A DNA stretch of 38,250 bases from Candidatus Omnitrophota bacterium (GTDB taxonomy: Bacteria > Omnitrophota > Gorgyraeia > Zapsychrales > JAHFFX01), in the NCBI GenBank assembly GCA_023247705.1, contig JAHFFY010000002.1:1-38250 (forward strand), written 5' to 3'. Under the pieces are notes generated by a model. The model was given only the letters and a program-made list of their open reading frames with translations, was not told where the DNA came from and made no database searches. Both the position numbers and the translations under genes were made by a program. This document shows positions 1-6,702 of this stretch, piece after piece (position 1 is the first letter of the stretch; every line of letters starts with the position of its first letter).

Positions 1-93
1 ATGATGTATTACAATTGCAAACGGGCGCATTCAACGCTCGGTTATCTGAGCCCCGTTGCATACGAAAAAAAGCACGCAGTATGTCTTAACTGA
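1..93 (+). pseudogene. IS3-family transposase (OrfB) C-terminal tail, partial
   Basis: The frame opening at base 1 reads through to TGA at 91-93 and gives 30 residues containing YYNCKRAHSTLGYLSP and AYEKK. This is the well-known C-terminal end of the rve/rve_3 integrase domain of IS3-family OrfB proteins, downstream of the DDE glutamate. The rest of the gene lies before the window, so its integrity cannot be judged. The stop codon is followed directly by a terminal inverted repeat (94-118), as expected for the right end of such an element. Family assignment is confident; the subgroup is unknown. Confidence 0.85.
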
Positions 94-118
94 TTGTCCA
101 CTGGTTGGGGGAAGGTCA
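94..118 (+). repeat. Right terminal inverted repeat of the IS3-family element
   Basis: Immediately after the transposase stop lies TTGTCCACTGGTTGGGGGAA followed by GGTCA. It has the GTCCACT...GGT-A-CA pattern of IS3-type right ends, which close in CA. The next base (119) begins sequence in frame with an IS200 transposase, so the element boundary is probably at 118. The left end is outside the window, so the matching repeat and any target duplication cannot be checked. Confidence 0.65.
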
Positions 119-409
119 GTGTCAGAAGTGATGGGGATGCTGAAAGGAAAGACGGCGATCAAAATGTTCCAGAATTATCCTGAGATGAAGAAGAAACCGT
201 ATTGGAGGAATCATTTTTGGGCGAGAGGATATTGTGTGAGCACGATTGGGCTGGATGAAGAGAAGATCAAGAAATATGTGCAATCCCAGGAAGAACAGGA
301 ACGACAGGAAGAATCTCAACAGCAGGAATTCGGCTTTTATCCGAGGTTTTTCAGGTCACCGCCTCTGGCGGTGGTAATTGACTTTTTTTCTCGGTCACTT
401 TTTCTTTAA
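119..409 (+). pseudogene. IS200/IS605-family TnpA, C-terminal fragment interrupted by the IS3 end
   Basis: From codon 119 the frame encodes VSEVMGMLKGKTAIKMFQ, then NHFWARGYCVSTIGLDEE and a Gln/Glu-rich tail. This is the C-terminal half of Y1 (HUH) transposases of the IS200 group: the LKGKTA segment, the FWARGY motif and the alpha-helix that should carry the catalytic Tyr (YVQSQEEQE). The N-terminal half with the HUH motif is missing because the IS3 element lies in front. An ATG-initiated reading from 56 is possible but its first 21 residues are only translated IS3 end. The frame stays open past the IS right-end hairpin to 409. Almost certainly inactive. Confidence 0.8.
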
Positions 410-1109
410 GATAAGGAACGAAGGCGTTGCCGATTCCGGTTGAAATCAATAAGGCCGCCAGGGTCACCGCAATCGAATAGATTGGGCTTCCCAACAACAG
501 GACAAATTTTTGCAGCAATGGGATTTCGATAAACATGAAGCCGATCCCCCACGGGCTAAAATAGGTGATGAATTGTCTGCGCATGGTCGGTGACTTCAAC
601 AATAATTCGGACTTTTTGGCTATATAAAGGGGAAAGAGAATAAAAAACAAAATAAAAAAGACCGCCTGGACCAACACCAACGCCTGCGTCATAAAAATAA
701 TATGCCCGGAGTGATGAAGCCGGGAGACGGCAAACGGATTAAACGAACTCAGCTTATAACATTTGTAAAAGAAAGGTGCGTCGTTGGTCACAACCGAAAT
801 ATCGTAGGGATAATCCGCCTGGGCTTGGGCTTCTATCCCTTGCGTGAAGGCTTGCGCGTAGAGCGTGAAAAAAATTTTGTCCGGATAATCGGGATTGTCT
901 TACGGAGAAATCTTCGTGGTGTTGTGGTTTTCAAAATAATTTTTGATCGTTTTTCTTTCTTTAGCGCAGAGCGGTGCTCAAGAGATAAGAAACAACTTTA
1001 TGTGTCGCGGTCTTCTTCGGTGATTTTTCAAAAATATAATAAGCGTTCGCCCCCGATCCTGTAGCCCAAAACAGCGTAGGGGATAATGATATAATTGATA
1101 AACATAATT
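351..1109 (-). pseudogene. Decayed membrane spermidine-synthase-like gene
   Basis: On the minus strand 351-899 encodes a fragment with ADYPYDISVVTNDAPFFY, a hydrophobic stretch and GIGFMFIEIPLLQKFVLLLG. This is the hallmark C-terminal part of membrane-anchored spermidine-synthase-like proteins (DDRPFFF and GLGFMFVEIALLQRF in relatives). An in-frame TAA occurs at 900-902, in a stretch that otherwise continues upstream (KNYFENHNTTKISP then stop then DNPDYPDK). Another stop lies at 978-980, and plausible protein resumes in other frames up to an ATG at 1109 (PYAVLGYRIG; then YIFEKSPKKTATHKVV one frame over). At least one nonsense and two frameshift changes are implied. The 3' end runs into the IS200 right end, so the original C-terminus is lost. 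The boundaries at the 1100 end are approximate. Confidence 0.6.
357..373 (+). repeat. Subterminal hairpin at the IS200 right end
   Basis: CACCGCC-TCT-GGCGGTG is a perfect 7-bp stem with a 3-nt loop, lying just behind the tnpA fragment. Subterminal hairpins of this type are the TnpA recognition sites of IS200/IS605 elements. The element therefore probably ends a few bases downstream, within the 3' end of the decayed gene on the minus strand. Confidence 0.6.
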
Positions 1110-1268
1110 TATTTTTAGAAAATTGTTGAATGTGGGGTATATTCGGACTTAAATAGATAGCTATTTCTAAAGATTTTAGTAAAAATGGACGGTTGAGATT
1201 TGTATTGCGCTTTCGCCGATAGCCGTGTATTTATATATCTATTGTCAATGATGATAGAGACAACCCCG

Positions 1269-1287
1269 TCACACCTCGTAGGTGTGA
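1269..1287. repeat. Short perfect hairpin in a 220-bp gene-free stretch
   Basis: TCACACCT-CGT-AGGTGTGA is an 8-bp perfect stem with a 3-nt loop. It lies between the decayed gene and the YkgJ gene, in a stretch (1110-1332) with no coding signal. It has no T-run on either side, so it is not a typical terminator. Its shape resembles the IS200 right-end hairpin at 357-373, and it may be a leftover insertion-element or REP-like end; this is a guess. Confidence 0.35.
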
Positions 1288-1332
1288 AAGAGGGTATCTC
1301 TGCGCAACGGTAATACAGACATTATAAATTTT

Positions 1333-1860
1333 ATGGATATTCTACTGAACCTGGAACAATTTGTCCCATCGGAGGTCTGCTTGCAATGCGATGGGTGCTG
1401 CCGTTTTAAAGAACAAGAGAGCGTCTGGCGCCCCAAGATGTCCGAGGAAGAAATTCAGTCTGGAATCAAAAGCGGATTAGCCGAATTGATTCTGCGCAAG
1501 AACATGGATGGAGAATCCGGATATATCAAAACGGTTTGTTCGCAAGGCAAACATCGGTGTTCTCATTTTGAATTCAAGACCAACACTTGCGGCATTTATT
1601 CAGCGCGGCCGTTTGAATGTCAGCTCTATCCGTTTGTGCTCACTCGCCGCGATCAGCAGGCGGTGGTTTGTGTCCATCGGCCTTGTCCTTTTATCCAGCA
1701 GGAATTTCAGACAGAGAAATTTGTCCGGTATGTGGTTTATCTTAAAAATTTTTTTTTGTCCTCCGCAGTGACCGATTTCTTGGCAAGAAACCCTTCTTTG
1801 ATCGGTGAATACAAAGAATATCAGGACGAATTGGAATATCTTTTTTCTCTGATTTTTTAA
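1333..1860 (+). CDS. YkgJ family cysteine-cluster protein
   Basis: 175 residues. The N-terminus carries CLQCDGCCRF (Cys16, 19, 22, 23), followed by Cys69, Cys76, Cys86 in NTCGIYSARPFECQLYPF (with Cys96), then Cys113 and Cys118. This spacing and the YSARPxxCxxYPF motif define the YkgJ/UPF0153 family, thought to bind a zinc or iron-sulfur cluster; no reaction is established for most members. It is soluble, with no signal peptide. There is no good Shine-Dalgarno before the ATG, so the start is chosen by the family N-terminus. A strong inverted repeat separates it from the next gene. Family call is firm, function unknown. Confidence 0.85.
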   Translation: MDILLNLEQFVPSEVCLQCDGCCRFKEQESVWRPKMSEEEIQSGIKSGLAELILRKNMDGESGYIKTVCSQGKHRCSHFEFKTNTCGIYSARPFECQLYPFVLTRRDQQAVVCVHRPCPFIQQEFQTEKFVRYVVYLKNFFLSSAVTDFLARNPSLIGEYKEYQDELEYLFSLIF

Positions 1861-1922
1861 TGATGATTATTTTGACGGCCGGATATGAGAAAAACTTATT
1901 AAAGCTTCTTTCTATTCAACGA

Positions 1923-1973
1923 AATTCTAAATCTCTCGCCAGTATCGATATCGCAAGCGAGAGATTTAGAGTT
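1923..1973. repeat. Long inverted repeat between ykgJ-like and DUF2156 genes
   Basis: CTAAATCTCTCGC (1927-1939) is perfectly repeated inverted at 1957-1969. The stem extends outward to 17 pairs with one G-T wobble; the 17-nt loop contains the palindrome ATCGAT. No run of T follows on either strand, so it is not a standard intrinsic terminator. It may be an RNA-processing or stability element, or a regulator site. Confidence 0.7.
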
Positions 1974-2008
1974 GGAGAGGAAAAGCTCAATAATAAGAAA
2001 GTGATGAC

Positions 2009-2920
2009 ATGGGACAGGATTCTTTATTAACGCAAAAAAAATTTATCGAAGGGTTCCTGGGCCGGCAATTCGCCCATCTTTCCGCTTTTACGTTCGCGAA
2101 TATTTTCATTTGGAGCGATTTCTTTGGTTTTCGTTTTGAAGTCATTAACAATTTTCTTTGTGTTTTTGCTGATCATTCGTCAGGGACATTTTTATATTTA
2201 CCTCCGTTAGGGAAAATTACCGATAAGATGTTATTTTGTTCGACCATTGCAGAATGTTTCGAAAAGATGGAAGCGGTCAACCGCGGAAACGACGTATCCC
2301 GCGTTGAGAACATGGACCAAAGCCGCTTGGGATTTGTTTCTGGATCATCTGGAATGTCGTCTTACCGGAAATCATACGATATCTGTTATTTCAGGGAAGA
2401 TATGGCGGGACTCAAAGGCAATGATTTCAAATCCAAGCGGTCGTCTTATAATTACTTCGTAAAAAATTACCGGCATTTTTTTCAGCCATTTACAACCTCC
2501 ATGCGTGAAGATTGCTGCCGGCTTTATGATCGTTGGGCGGAAAATCGGTTGTCGAAATATCAGAAAGATATTTATGCCCAGCTGATTCACGAGAACCGGA
2601 TCGTTCACCGGCTCGCGATGGAATATCAAAAACAGCTGGGGTTGGTCGGGCGTGTCGTTGAGGTGGATGGCAAGATCGCCGGATACACCTTCGGATTGCC
2701 GGTGCATCCGGATGTTTTTTGTGTGCTGTTCGAGATTGTTGATCTTACGATCAATGGCCTGGGCGTTTATATTTTCAAAACCTTTTGCGACGATCCTCAG
2801 CTAAAACCATATTCGTTGATCAATGTCATGGATGATTTTGAGATGGATAATATCAAGGAAATCAAAGAATCGTTTCATCCGGTTCTTCTCGTCCCTTCCT
2901 ATACGGTTACACAAAAATAA
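2009..2920 (+). CDS. DUF2156 domain protein
   Basis: 303 residues. Segments typical of DUF2156 are visible: FTFANIFIWSDFFGFRFE near residues 27-44, LYLPPLGK near 70, and YFREDMAGLKGNDFKSKRSS near 127-146, with a C-terminal GNAT-like half containing VVEVDGKIAGYTFG. DUF2156 is the GNAT-type acyl/aminoacyltransferase fold also found at the C-terminus of phosphatidylglycerol lysyltransferase (MprF). Here there is no membrane part, so a cytosolic transferase is likely but the substrate is unknown. ATG 2009 is used; an ATG at 2004 is out of frame. No strong ribosome-binding site is seen. The next gene begins about 30 bases downstream. Confidence 0.8.
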   Translation: MGQDSLLTQKKFIEGFLGRQFAHLSAFTFANIFIWSDFFGFRFEVINNFLCVFADHSSGTFLYLPPLGKITDKMLFCSTIAECFEKMEAVNRGNDVSRVENMDQSRLGFVSGSSGMSSYRKSYDICYFREDMAGLKGNDFKSKRSSYNYFVKNYRHFFQPFTTSMREDCCRLYDRWAENRLSKYQKDIYAQLIHENRIVHRLAMEYQKQLGLVGRVVEVDGKIAGYTFGLPVHPDVFCVLFEIVDLTINGLGVYIFKTFCDDPQLKPYSLINVMDDFEMDNIKEIKESFHPVLLVPSYTVTQK

Positions 2921-2949
2921 GAGAAATTATTTTGAAGGGGGGCATTGAA

Positions 2950-3798
2950 TTGACAGACAAAGTTTTTTCGTTAAGGCGGGATGTTGAATTTGTTGTCTTT
3001 GATATCGAGACAACGGGACTGTCGGTCCACAACGGCGACTGCATCATTGAATTGGCCGCGTTGCGCATTAAAGACGGCAAGCCTGCGGAAGAATTTCATT
3101 CCTTTGTCGATCCGCACCGGGCACTTTCTTGGGACGCGTTTCAGGTGAACGGGATTTCTCCGGCGATGATCAGAGGCGCTCCGTCCCGCGAAGATGTTTT
3201 ACCGACCTTGATGGATTTTTTTAAAGACGCTTATGTCGTTGGACATAACATTAAATTTGATTTGAAATTTTTGTTTCATGAATTGTCGTTAATTGGCTTA
3301 AAACCCCGCGAGGATTTCGAGGCAATCTGCACAGTCAAGATGGCGCGGATGTTGCTGCCGGAATTGGGCCGCTATCCTTTGTGGTTCGTCGCGGAATCGT
3401 TGGGAATAGAATCGCGTCAGGAACACCGCGCCCTGGCGGATGTCTACTTGACGTTTGAAGTTTTGACCCGGCTGATGAAGATTGCGCAACGGCGGGATAT
3501 CTGTGATCTGAAAACATTTTTGTTTTTGTTTGGCCAGGAAATGATGAAGAAAAGACCCAAGCAATCTGCTCAAGAATCAATCGACATCCTGCCGCTGATC
3601 GAGGAAGCGATCCGGACCGCGAAATCATTGCACCTGGCTTATTTTTCGCGTTCCCAGGGCGCGATGACGTTCCGCAAGGTTGATCCGCTGGAAATCATCA
3701 AGACGAAGAATGATGTTCAGCTCAAGGCCTTTTGTCATTTGAGAAACGAAGAGCGCTGTTTCAAGATTGAATGGATTAGGGAGTTTAAGGTCGTCTGA
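2950..3798 (+). CDS. DEDDh 3'-5' exonuclease fused to a WYL-like domain
   Basis: 282 residues from TTG 2950, chosen because AAGGGGGG ends 7 bases before it; an in-frame TTG at 2932 would put that site inside the gene. Residues 14-165 are a DnaQ-type exonuclease with all five catalytic residues: Asp18 and Glu20 in FDIETTGL, Asp104 in HNIKFDLKFL, His159 and Asp164 in EHRALADVY. Residues about 215-282 (EEAIRTAKSLHLAY, FRKVDPLEI, KAFCHLRNEERCFKIEWI) match the WYL fold, which in other proteins senses nucleic acid or nucleotide ligands. It is separate from a polymerase subunit and likely acts in DNA repair, processing or RNA turnover. It is 9 nt upstream of pabB, probably co-transcribed. Confidence 0.85.
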   Translation: MTDKVFSLRRDVEFVVFDIETTGLSVHNGDCIIELAALRIKDGKPAEEFHSFVDPHRALSWDAFQVNGISPAMIRGAPSREDVLPTLMDFFKDAYVVGHNIKFDLKFLFHELSLIGLKPREDFEAICTVKMARMLLPELGRYPLWFVAESLGIESRQEHRALADVYLTFEVLTRLMKIAQRRDICDLKTFLFLFGQEMMKKRPKQSAQESIDILPLIEEAIRTAKSLHLAYFSRSQGAMTFRKVDPLEIIKTKNDVQLKAFCHLRNEERCFKIEWIREFKVV

Positions 3799-3807
3799 AA
3801 AGTTGAT

Positions 3808-5211
3808 ATGGAATATTGTTTGATTAAAAGTTTTGAATTTAAAGGAAATAGCCTGGAGCTACTTGAGCTCTTTAAAGAAGAGCCCTTTGTGTTTTCTCTT
3901 GGGAGTTATTTGACCGCAAGGTCCGGCGGACGGTTTTCTTTGATCGGGTTTGATCCGTACGAAACGTTCCGGCATCGCAGTGGCAACGGATTGGATTTGT
4001 TAAAGAAGAAATTTTTAAAATATTATCAGACCATTCCGGTCAGCGCGCTGCCTTTTGCCGCTGGTATCCTGGGGTTTTTGAGTTATGATTTCGGGCTGCA
4101 TCTGGAAAATGTGTCGGTCCGTTCCAAAGATGATTTGCTGTTGCCGGATTTTTGTTTCGGGTTTTATGATTGTGTTTTGACGATCGATCACTGGGAAAAG
4201 AAATTGATCGTTTCCTCGTCAGGATTGCCGGAGAAAAACAGCCTGTTACGAAAGAAACGGGCCCAATGGCGCATGGAACAGGTTTTTAAAAAACTCACCC
4301 GTTATTGGACCGCCAAGGAAAAGTCGGCTCAAAATGTTTTTGGGAGGGAGGAAGAAAAAAAAGAATTACGCGGTGATATTAAAAGCGATTTTTCCCGAAC
4401 GGTTTATTTAAAGGCCGTTGAGAAAATCCTCGATTATATCCGGCGCGGCGATGTTTATCAGGTCAACCTGTCGCAGCGGTTTGAATTGACTCAAAGCGGT
4501 TATGAGCGGGATCCGGTGCGGTTATATCAACGATTGTGCCGGGTGTCGCCTTCCAATTTCTGTGCGTATCTCGACGCGGGGGATTTTCAGATCATGAGCA
4601 GTTCGCCGGAACGTTTTTTACGAAAACAAAAAAAGATCATTCAAGCTTCTCCGATGAAAGGAACGCGCCCGCGTGGACGGAATACCACAGAAGACAGATC
4701 CAACCGGCAAGATCTTCTGAGCAGCCCGAAAGACCGGGCGGAGTTATTGATGATCACGGATTTGGTCCGCAATGATTTGGGCCGGGTTTGTCGTTATGGA
4801 TCGGTCAAGGTTAAACGGATGCGGCGATTGGAAGAATATGCTACGGTGTTTCAAACAACCTCCACCATCGAAGGGACGATGCGGGACGATTGCGATGGAT
4901 TTGACGCGATTAAGACATGTTTTCCCGGCGGATCGGTGACCGGCTGTCCGAAAATCCGGGCGATGGAGATCATCGAAGAATTGGAGCCACACCATCGCGG
5001 GATTTATACCGGGTCGTTGGGTTATATGAATTTCCGCGGCGATATGGATTTTAATATTTTGATCCGGACGTTGTTGAAATACTGGAATAAAATATATTTT
5101 CACGCGGGCGGCGGCATTGTGGCTGATTCTGTTCCCGAAAAAGAATACGACGAAACGCTGGTCAAAGCGAGGGCGTTAAGATTATCGTTGCAAGGGGCCG
5201 GACATGGATAA
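3808..5211 (+). CDS. pabB: Aminodeoxychorismate synthase component I
   Basis: 467 residues; converts chorismate with ammonia from glutamine into 4-amino-4-deoxychorismate in folate synthesis. The C-terminal chorismate-binding domain is complete: IRRGDVYQVNLSQRF, SSSPERFL, ASPMKGTRPRG, LLMITDLVRNDLGRVC, FPGGSVTGCPKIRAMEII and YTGSLGY. Lys284 in PMKGT is the residue that marks PabB; anthranilate synthases have Ala there. The N-terminal domain (SLIGFDPYETF, GFLSYDFG) is normal. Its stop overlaps the pabC start by 8 bases, supporting both the call and translational coupling. No glutamine amidotransferase partner (pabA) lies nearby, so it must be supplied from elsewhere. Confidence 0.92.
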   Translation: MEYCLIKSFEFKGNSLELLELFKEEPFVFSLGSYLTARSGGRFSLIGFDPYETFRHRSGNGLDLLKKKFLKYYQTIPVSALPFAAGILGFLSYDFGLHLENVSVRSKDDLLLPDFCFGFYDCVLTIDHWEKKLIVSSSGLPEKNSLLRKKRAQWRMEQVFKKLTRYWTAKEKSAQNVFGREEEKKELRGDIKSDFSRTVYLKAVEKILDYIRRGDVYQVNLSQRFELTQSGYERDPVRLYQRLCRVSPSNFCAYLDAGDFQIMSSSPERFLRKQKKIIQASPMKGTRPRGRNTTEDRSNRQDLLSSPKDRAELLMITDLVRNDLGRVCRYGSVKVKRMRRLEEYATVFQTTSTIEGTMRDDCDGFDAIKTCFPGGSVTGCPKIRAMEIIEELEPHHRGIYTGSLGYMNFRGDMDFNILIRTLLKYWNKIYFHAGGGIVADSVPEKEYDETLVKARALRLSLQGAGHG

Positions 5212-6052
5212 AAAAAATATTTTTCTGGACGGCGTTTGGGTGGATGTTACGGAGCGTTTCATCAAATCGTTATCGCCCGGCGTTCTCAAAGCGCGAGGTG
5301 TCTTTGAAACGATGCGGGCTTATCCTGGGCGGGCGGGGCCATCCCGGGTTGTGATTTTTAAGGCGAAAGACCATTTGATCCGGCTCAAGGAAGGGTTGAG
5401 TGTTTTGAAAATCAAAATAACGTATTCTTCGGAAGAGTTAAAGCGTTTGATGTTAGAAGCGCTACGCAAAAATCAGTTGGAAGAAGGACGATTGCGATTG
5501 ATGATTTGGGCTCATGGAAGCAAGGTGCGTGTGGCTGTGATCGTTTGGCCGTATCATGCTTTTTTTTCTGCTGAATACCAGAAAGGATTCCAGGTCTGTA
5601 TTTCCAAAATCAAACGAAACGAAAAATTTTTTAGTCCCGGGATTAAATCCTTGGATTATTTTTCTTTATTGAAGGCCTATCAGCGTGCCCGACGACAAGG
5701 AAACGACGAAGCGCTTTTACTGAATTCCCATGGAAAAATCGCGGAGGCCTCCCGGGCGAATATTTTTTGGATCAAGGACCAGGAGTTATTGACACCTTCT
5801 TTGGAGTGCGGATGTTTGAATGGAATCACGCGGCAGACCGTGATCGGCTTGGCCCGGAAGATGGGGATCAAAGTCAGGATGGTTCAGGCGTCGCCGGCGG
5901 AATTATTGGAAGCAGACGAGGCCTTTTTGACAAATTCAGTGATGGAAGTCATGCCATTAACGGAGATCAAGGGAAAGACGATCGGAAAAGGAATGGCCGG
6001 GGCTTTGACGAGGAAGATTTTAGCGGGGTACCGGCGTCTGATTGCAAACTGA
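5204..6052 (+). CDS. pabC: Aminodeoxychorismate lyase (class IV PLP enzyme)
   Basis: 282 residues; splits aminodeoxychorismate into p-aminobenzoate and pyruvate. The class IV aminotransferase fold is indicated by LKARGVFETMRAY at the start, the PLP lysine Lys148 in GIKSLDYF, EALLLNSHGKIAEASRANIFW, and the phosphate-binding C-terminal TPSLECGCLNGITRQTV and EADEAFLTNSVMEVMPL. Class IV enzymes also include branched-chain and D-amino acid aminotransferases, but the 8-bp overlap with pabB makes the lyase assignment strong. It ends before a promoter-bearing gap, so it closes the exonuclease-pabB-pabC unit. Confidence 0.88.
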   Translation: MDKKNIFLDGVWVDVTERFIKSLSPGVLKARGVFETMRAYPGRAGPSRVVIFKAKDHLIRLKEGLSVLKIKITYSSEELKRLMLEALRKNQLEEGRLRLMIWAHGSKVRVAVIVWPYHAFFSAEYQKGFQVCISKIKRNEKFFSPGIKSLDYFSLLKAYQRARRQGNDEALLLNSHGKIAEASRANIFWIKDQELLTPSLECGCLNGITRQTVIGLARKMGIKVRMVQASPAELLEADEAFLTNSVMEVMPLTEIKGKTIGKGMAGALTRKILAGYRRLIAN

Positions 6053-6061
6053 AAGTTTTTC

Positions 6062-6090
6062 TTGGCCTTCCGGGCGCTAGCGCATATAAT
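6062..6090 (+). promoter_or_regulatory. Sigma-70-like promoter with a 10-bp palindrome between -35 and -10
   Basis: TTGGCC (6062-6067), a 17-bp spacer and a perfect TATAAT (6085-6090). The spacer contains GCGCTAGCGC (6074-6083), a perfect 10-bp palindrome in the place where a repressor could block polymerase. It probably starts the transcript for the Lrp/AsnC and aminotransferase genes near position 6097. Confidence 0.6.
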
Positions 6091-6128
6091 ATACTCTTGT
6101 AAATTGAACAATTTCGATTGATGATCGT

Positions 6129-6175
6129 GCGCGGTTTGGCGAAAGACTTCCAACTCAATATGAGCCAAACCGCGC
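6129..6175. repeat. 12-bp perfect inverted repeat in the asnC-like leader
   Basis: GCGCGGTTTGGC (6129-6140) and its exact reverse complement GCCAAACCGCGC (6164-6175) flank a 23-nt loop, in the 5' leader of the Lrp/AsnC gene. The stem is GC-rich and would form in RNA. There is no T-run behind it, so it is more likely a leader structure or operator than a terminator. Confidence 0.65.
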
Positions 6176-6206
6176 CTCTTCAATAATAAAGCAAAAAGGA
6201 GCCACC

Positions 6207-6692
6207 ATGGATGAAATCTTAGAAATATTATCCAAAGATGCCCGTCTTCGTCCGGAAGAGATCGCCAGATTGACCGGGAAGAATGCAAGCAATATCAAGA
6301 AGACTATCAATCAATATGAAAAAGACGGCACCATTATCCAGTATAAAGCCGTCATTAATCAAGATATCGCCCGGGCCAATCAGTCGTTCGTGCGGGCTTT
6401 AATTGAAGTGAGCATTACCCCGCAAAAGGACGTCGGCTTCGATCATATTGCCGAGCGGATTTACAGTTTTCCCGAGGTGCTCAGCTGTTATCTGGTCTCG
6501 GGTTCTTATGATCTTCTCATTGTTGTTGAAGGAGATAATATTCAAACCGTCTCTAATTTTGTTGCGGCTAAACTTTCCCCGATGGAGAATGTCCGTCAGA
6601 CGACGACCCACTTTTTGCTTAAGAAATATAAAGAAGATGGGCAGATTTTAAAGAAAGCCCCCCAACGCAAACAGCTTAATATTTCATACTAA
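6207..6692 (+). CDS. Lrp/AsnC family transcriptional regulator
   Basis: 161 residues. An N-terminal winged helix-turn-helix (about 1-60, DARLRPEEIARLTGKNASNIKKTI) is followed by the RAM/ACT-like ligand and oligomer domain (about 65-145, with VRALIEVSI, FPEVLSCYLVSGSYDLLIVVEGD, TTTHFLLKKYK). AAAAGGAG sits 6 bases before the ATG. It is 10 bases upstream of an aminotransferase; Lrp-type regulators often control the adjacent amino-acid gene in response to its substrate, so control of the aminotransferase and of itself is likely. The promoter palindrome at 6074-6083 and the inverted repeat at 6129-6175 are candidate binding sites. Confidence 0.9.
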   Translation: MDEILEILSKDARLRPEEIARLTGKNASNIKKTINQYEKDGTIIQYKAVINQDIARANQSFVRALIEVSITPQKDVGFDHIAERIYSFPEVLSCYLVSGSYDLLIVVEGDNIQTVSNFVAAKLSPMENVRQTTTHFLLKKYKEDGQILKKAPQRKQLNISY

Positions 6693-6702
6693 TAGGTGAT
6701 GA

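Noticed and set aside
702-1064. A 120-residue plus-strand frame
   Set aside because: It is the antisense of the decayed membrane spermidine-synthase-like gene, whose protein similarity is on the minus strand.
1110-1332. tRNA gene or promoter in the gap before ykgJ
   Set aside because: No T-loop or cloverleaf pattern was found, and a weak TTGCGC-17-TATTTA pair is not convincing as a promoter.
5884-6288. A 134-residue minus-strand frame over the pabC end and asnC leader
   Set aside because: It overlaps the well-supported plus-strand genes and promoter and shows no domain or proper start.
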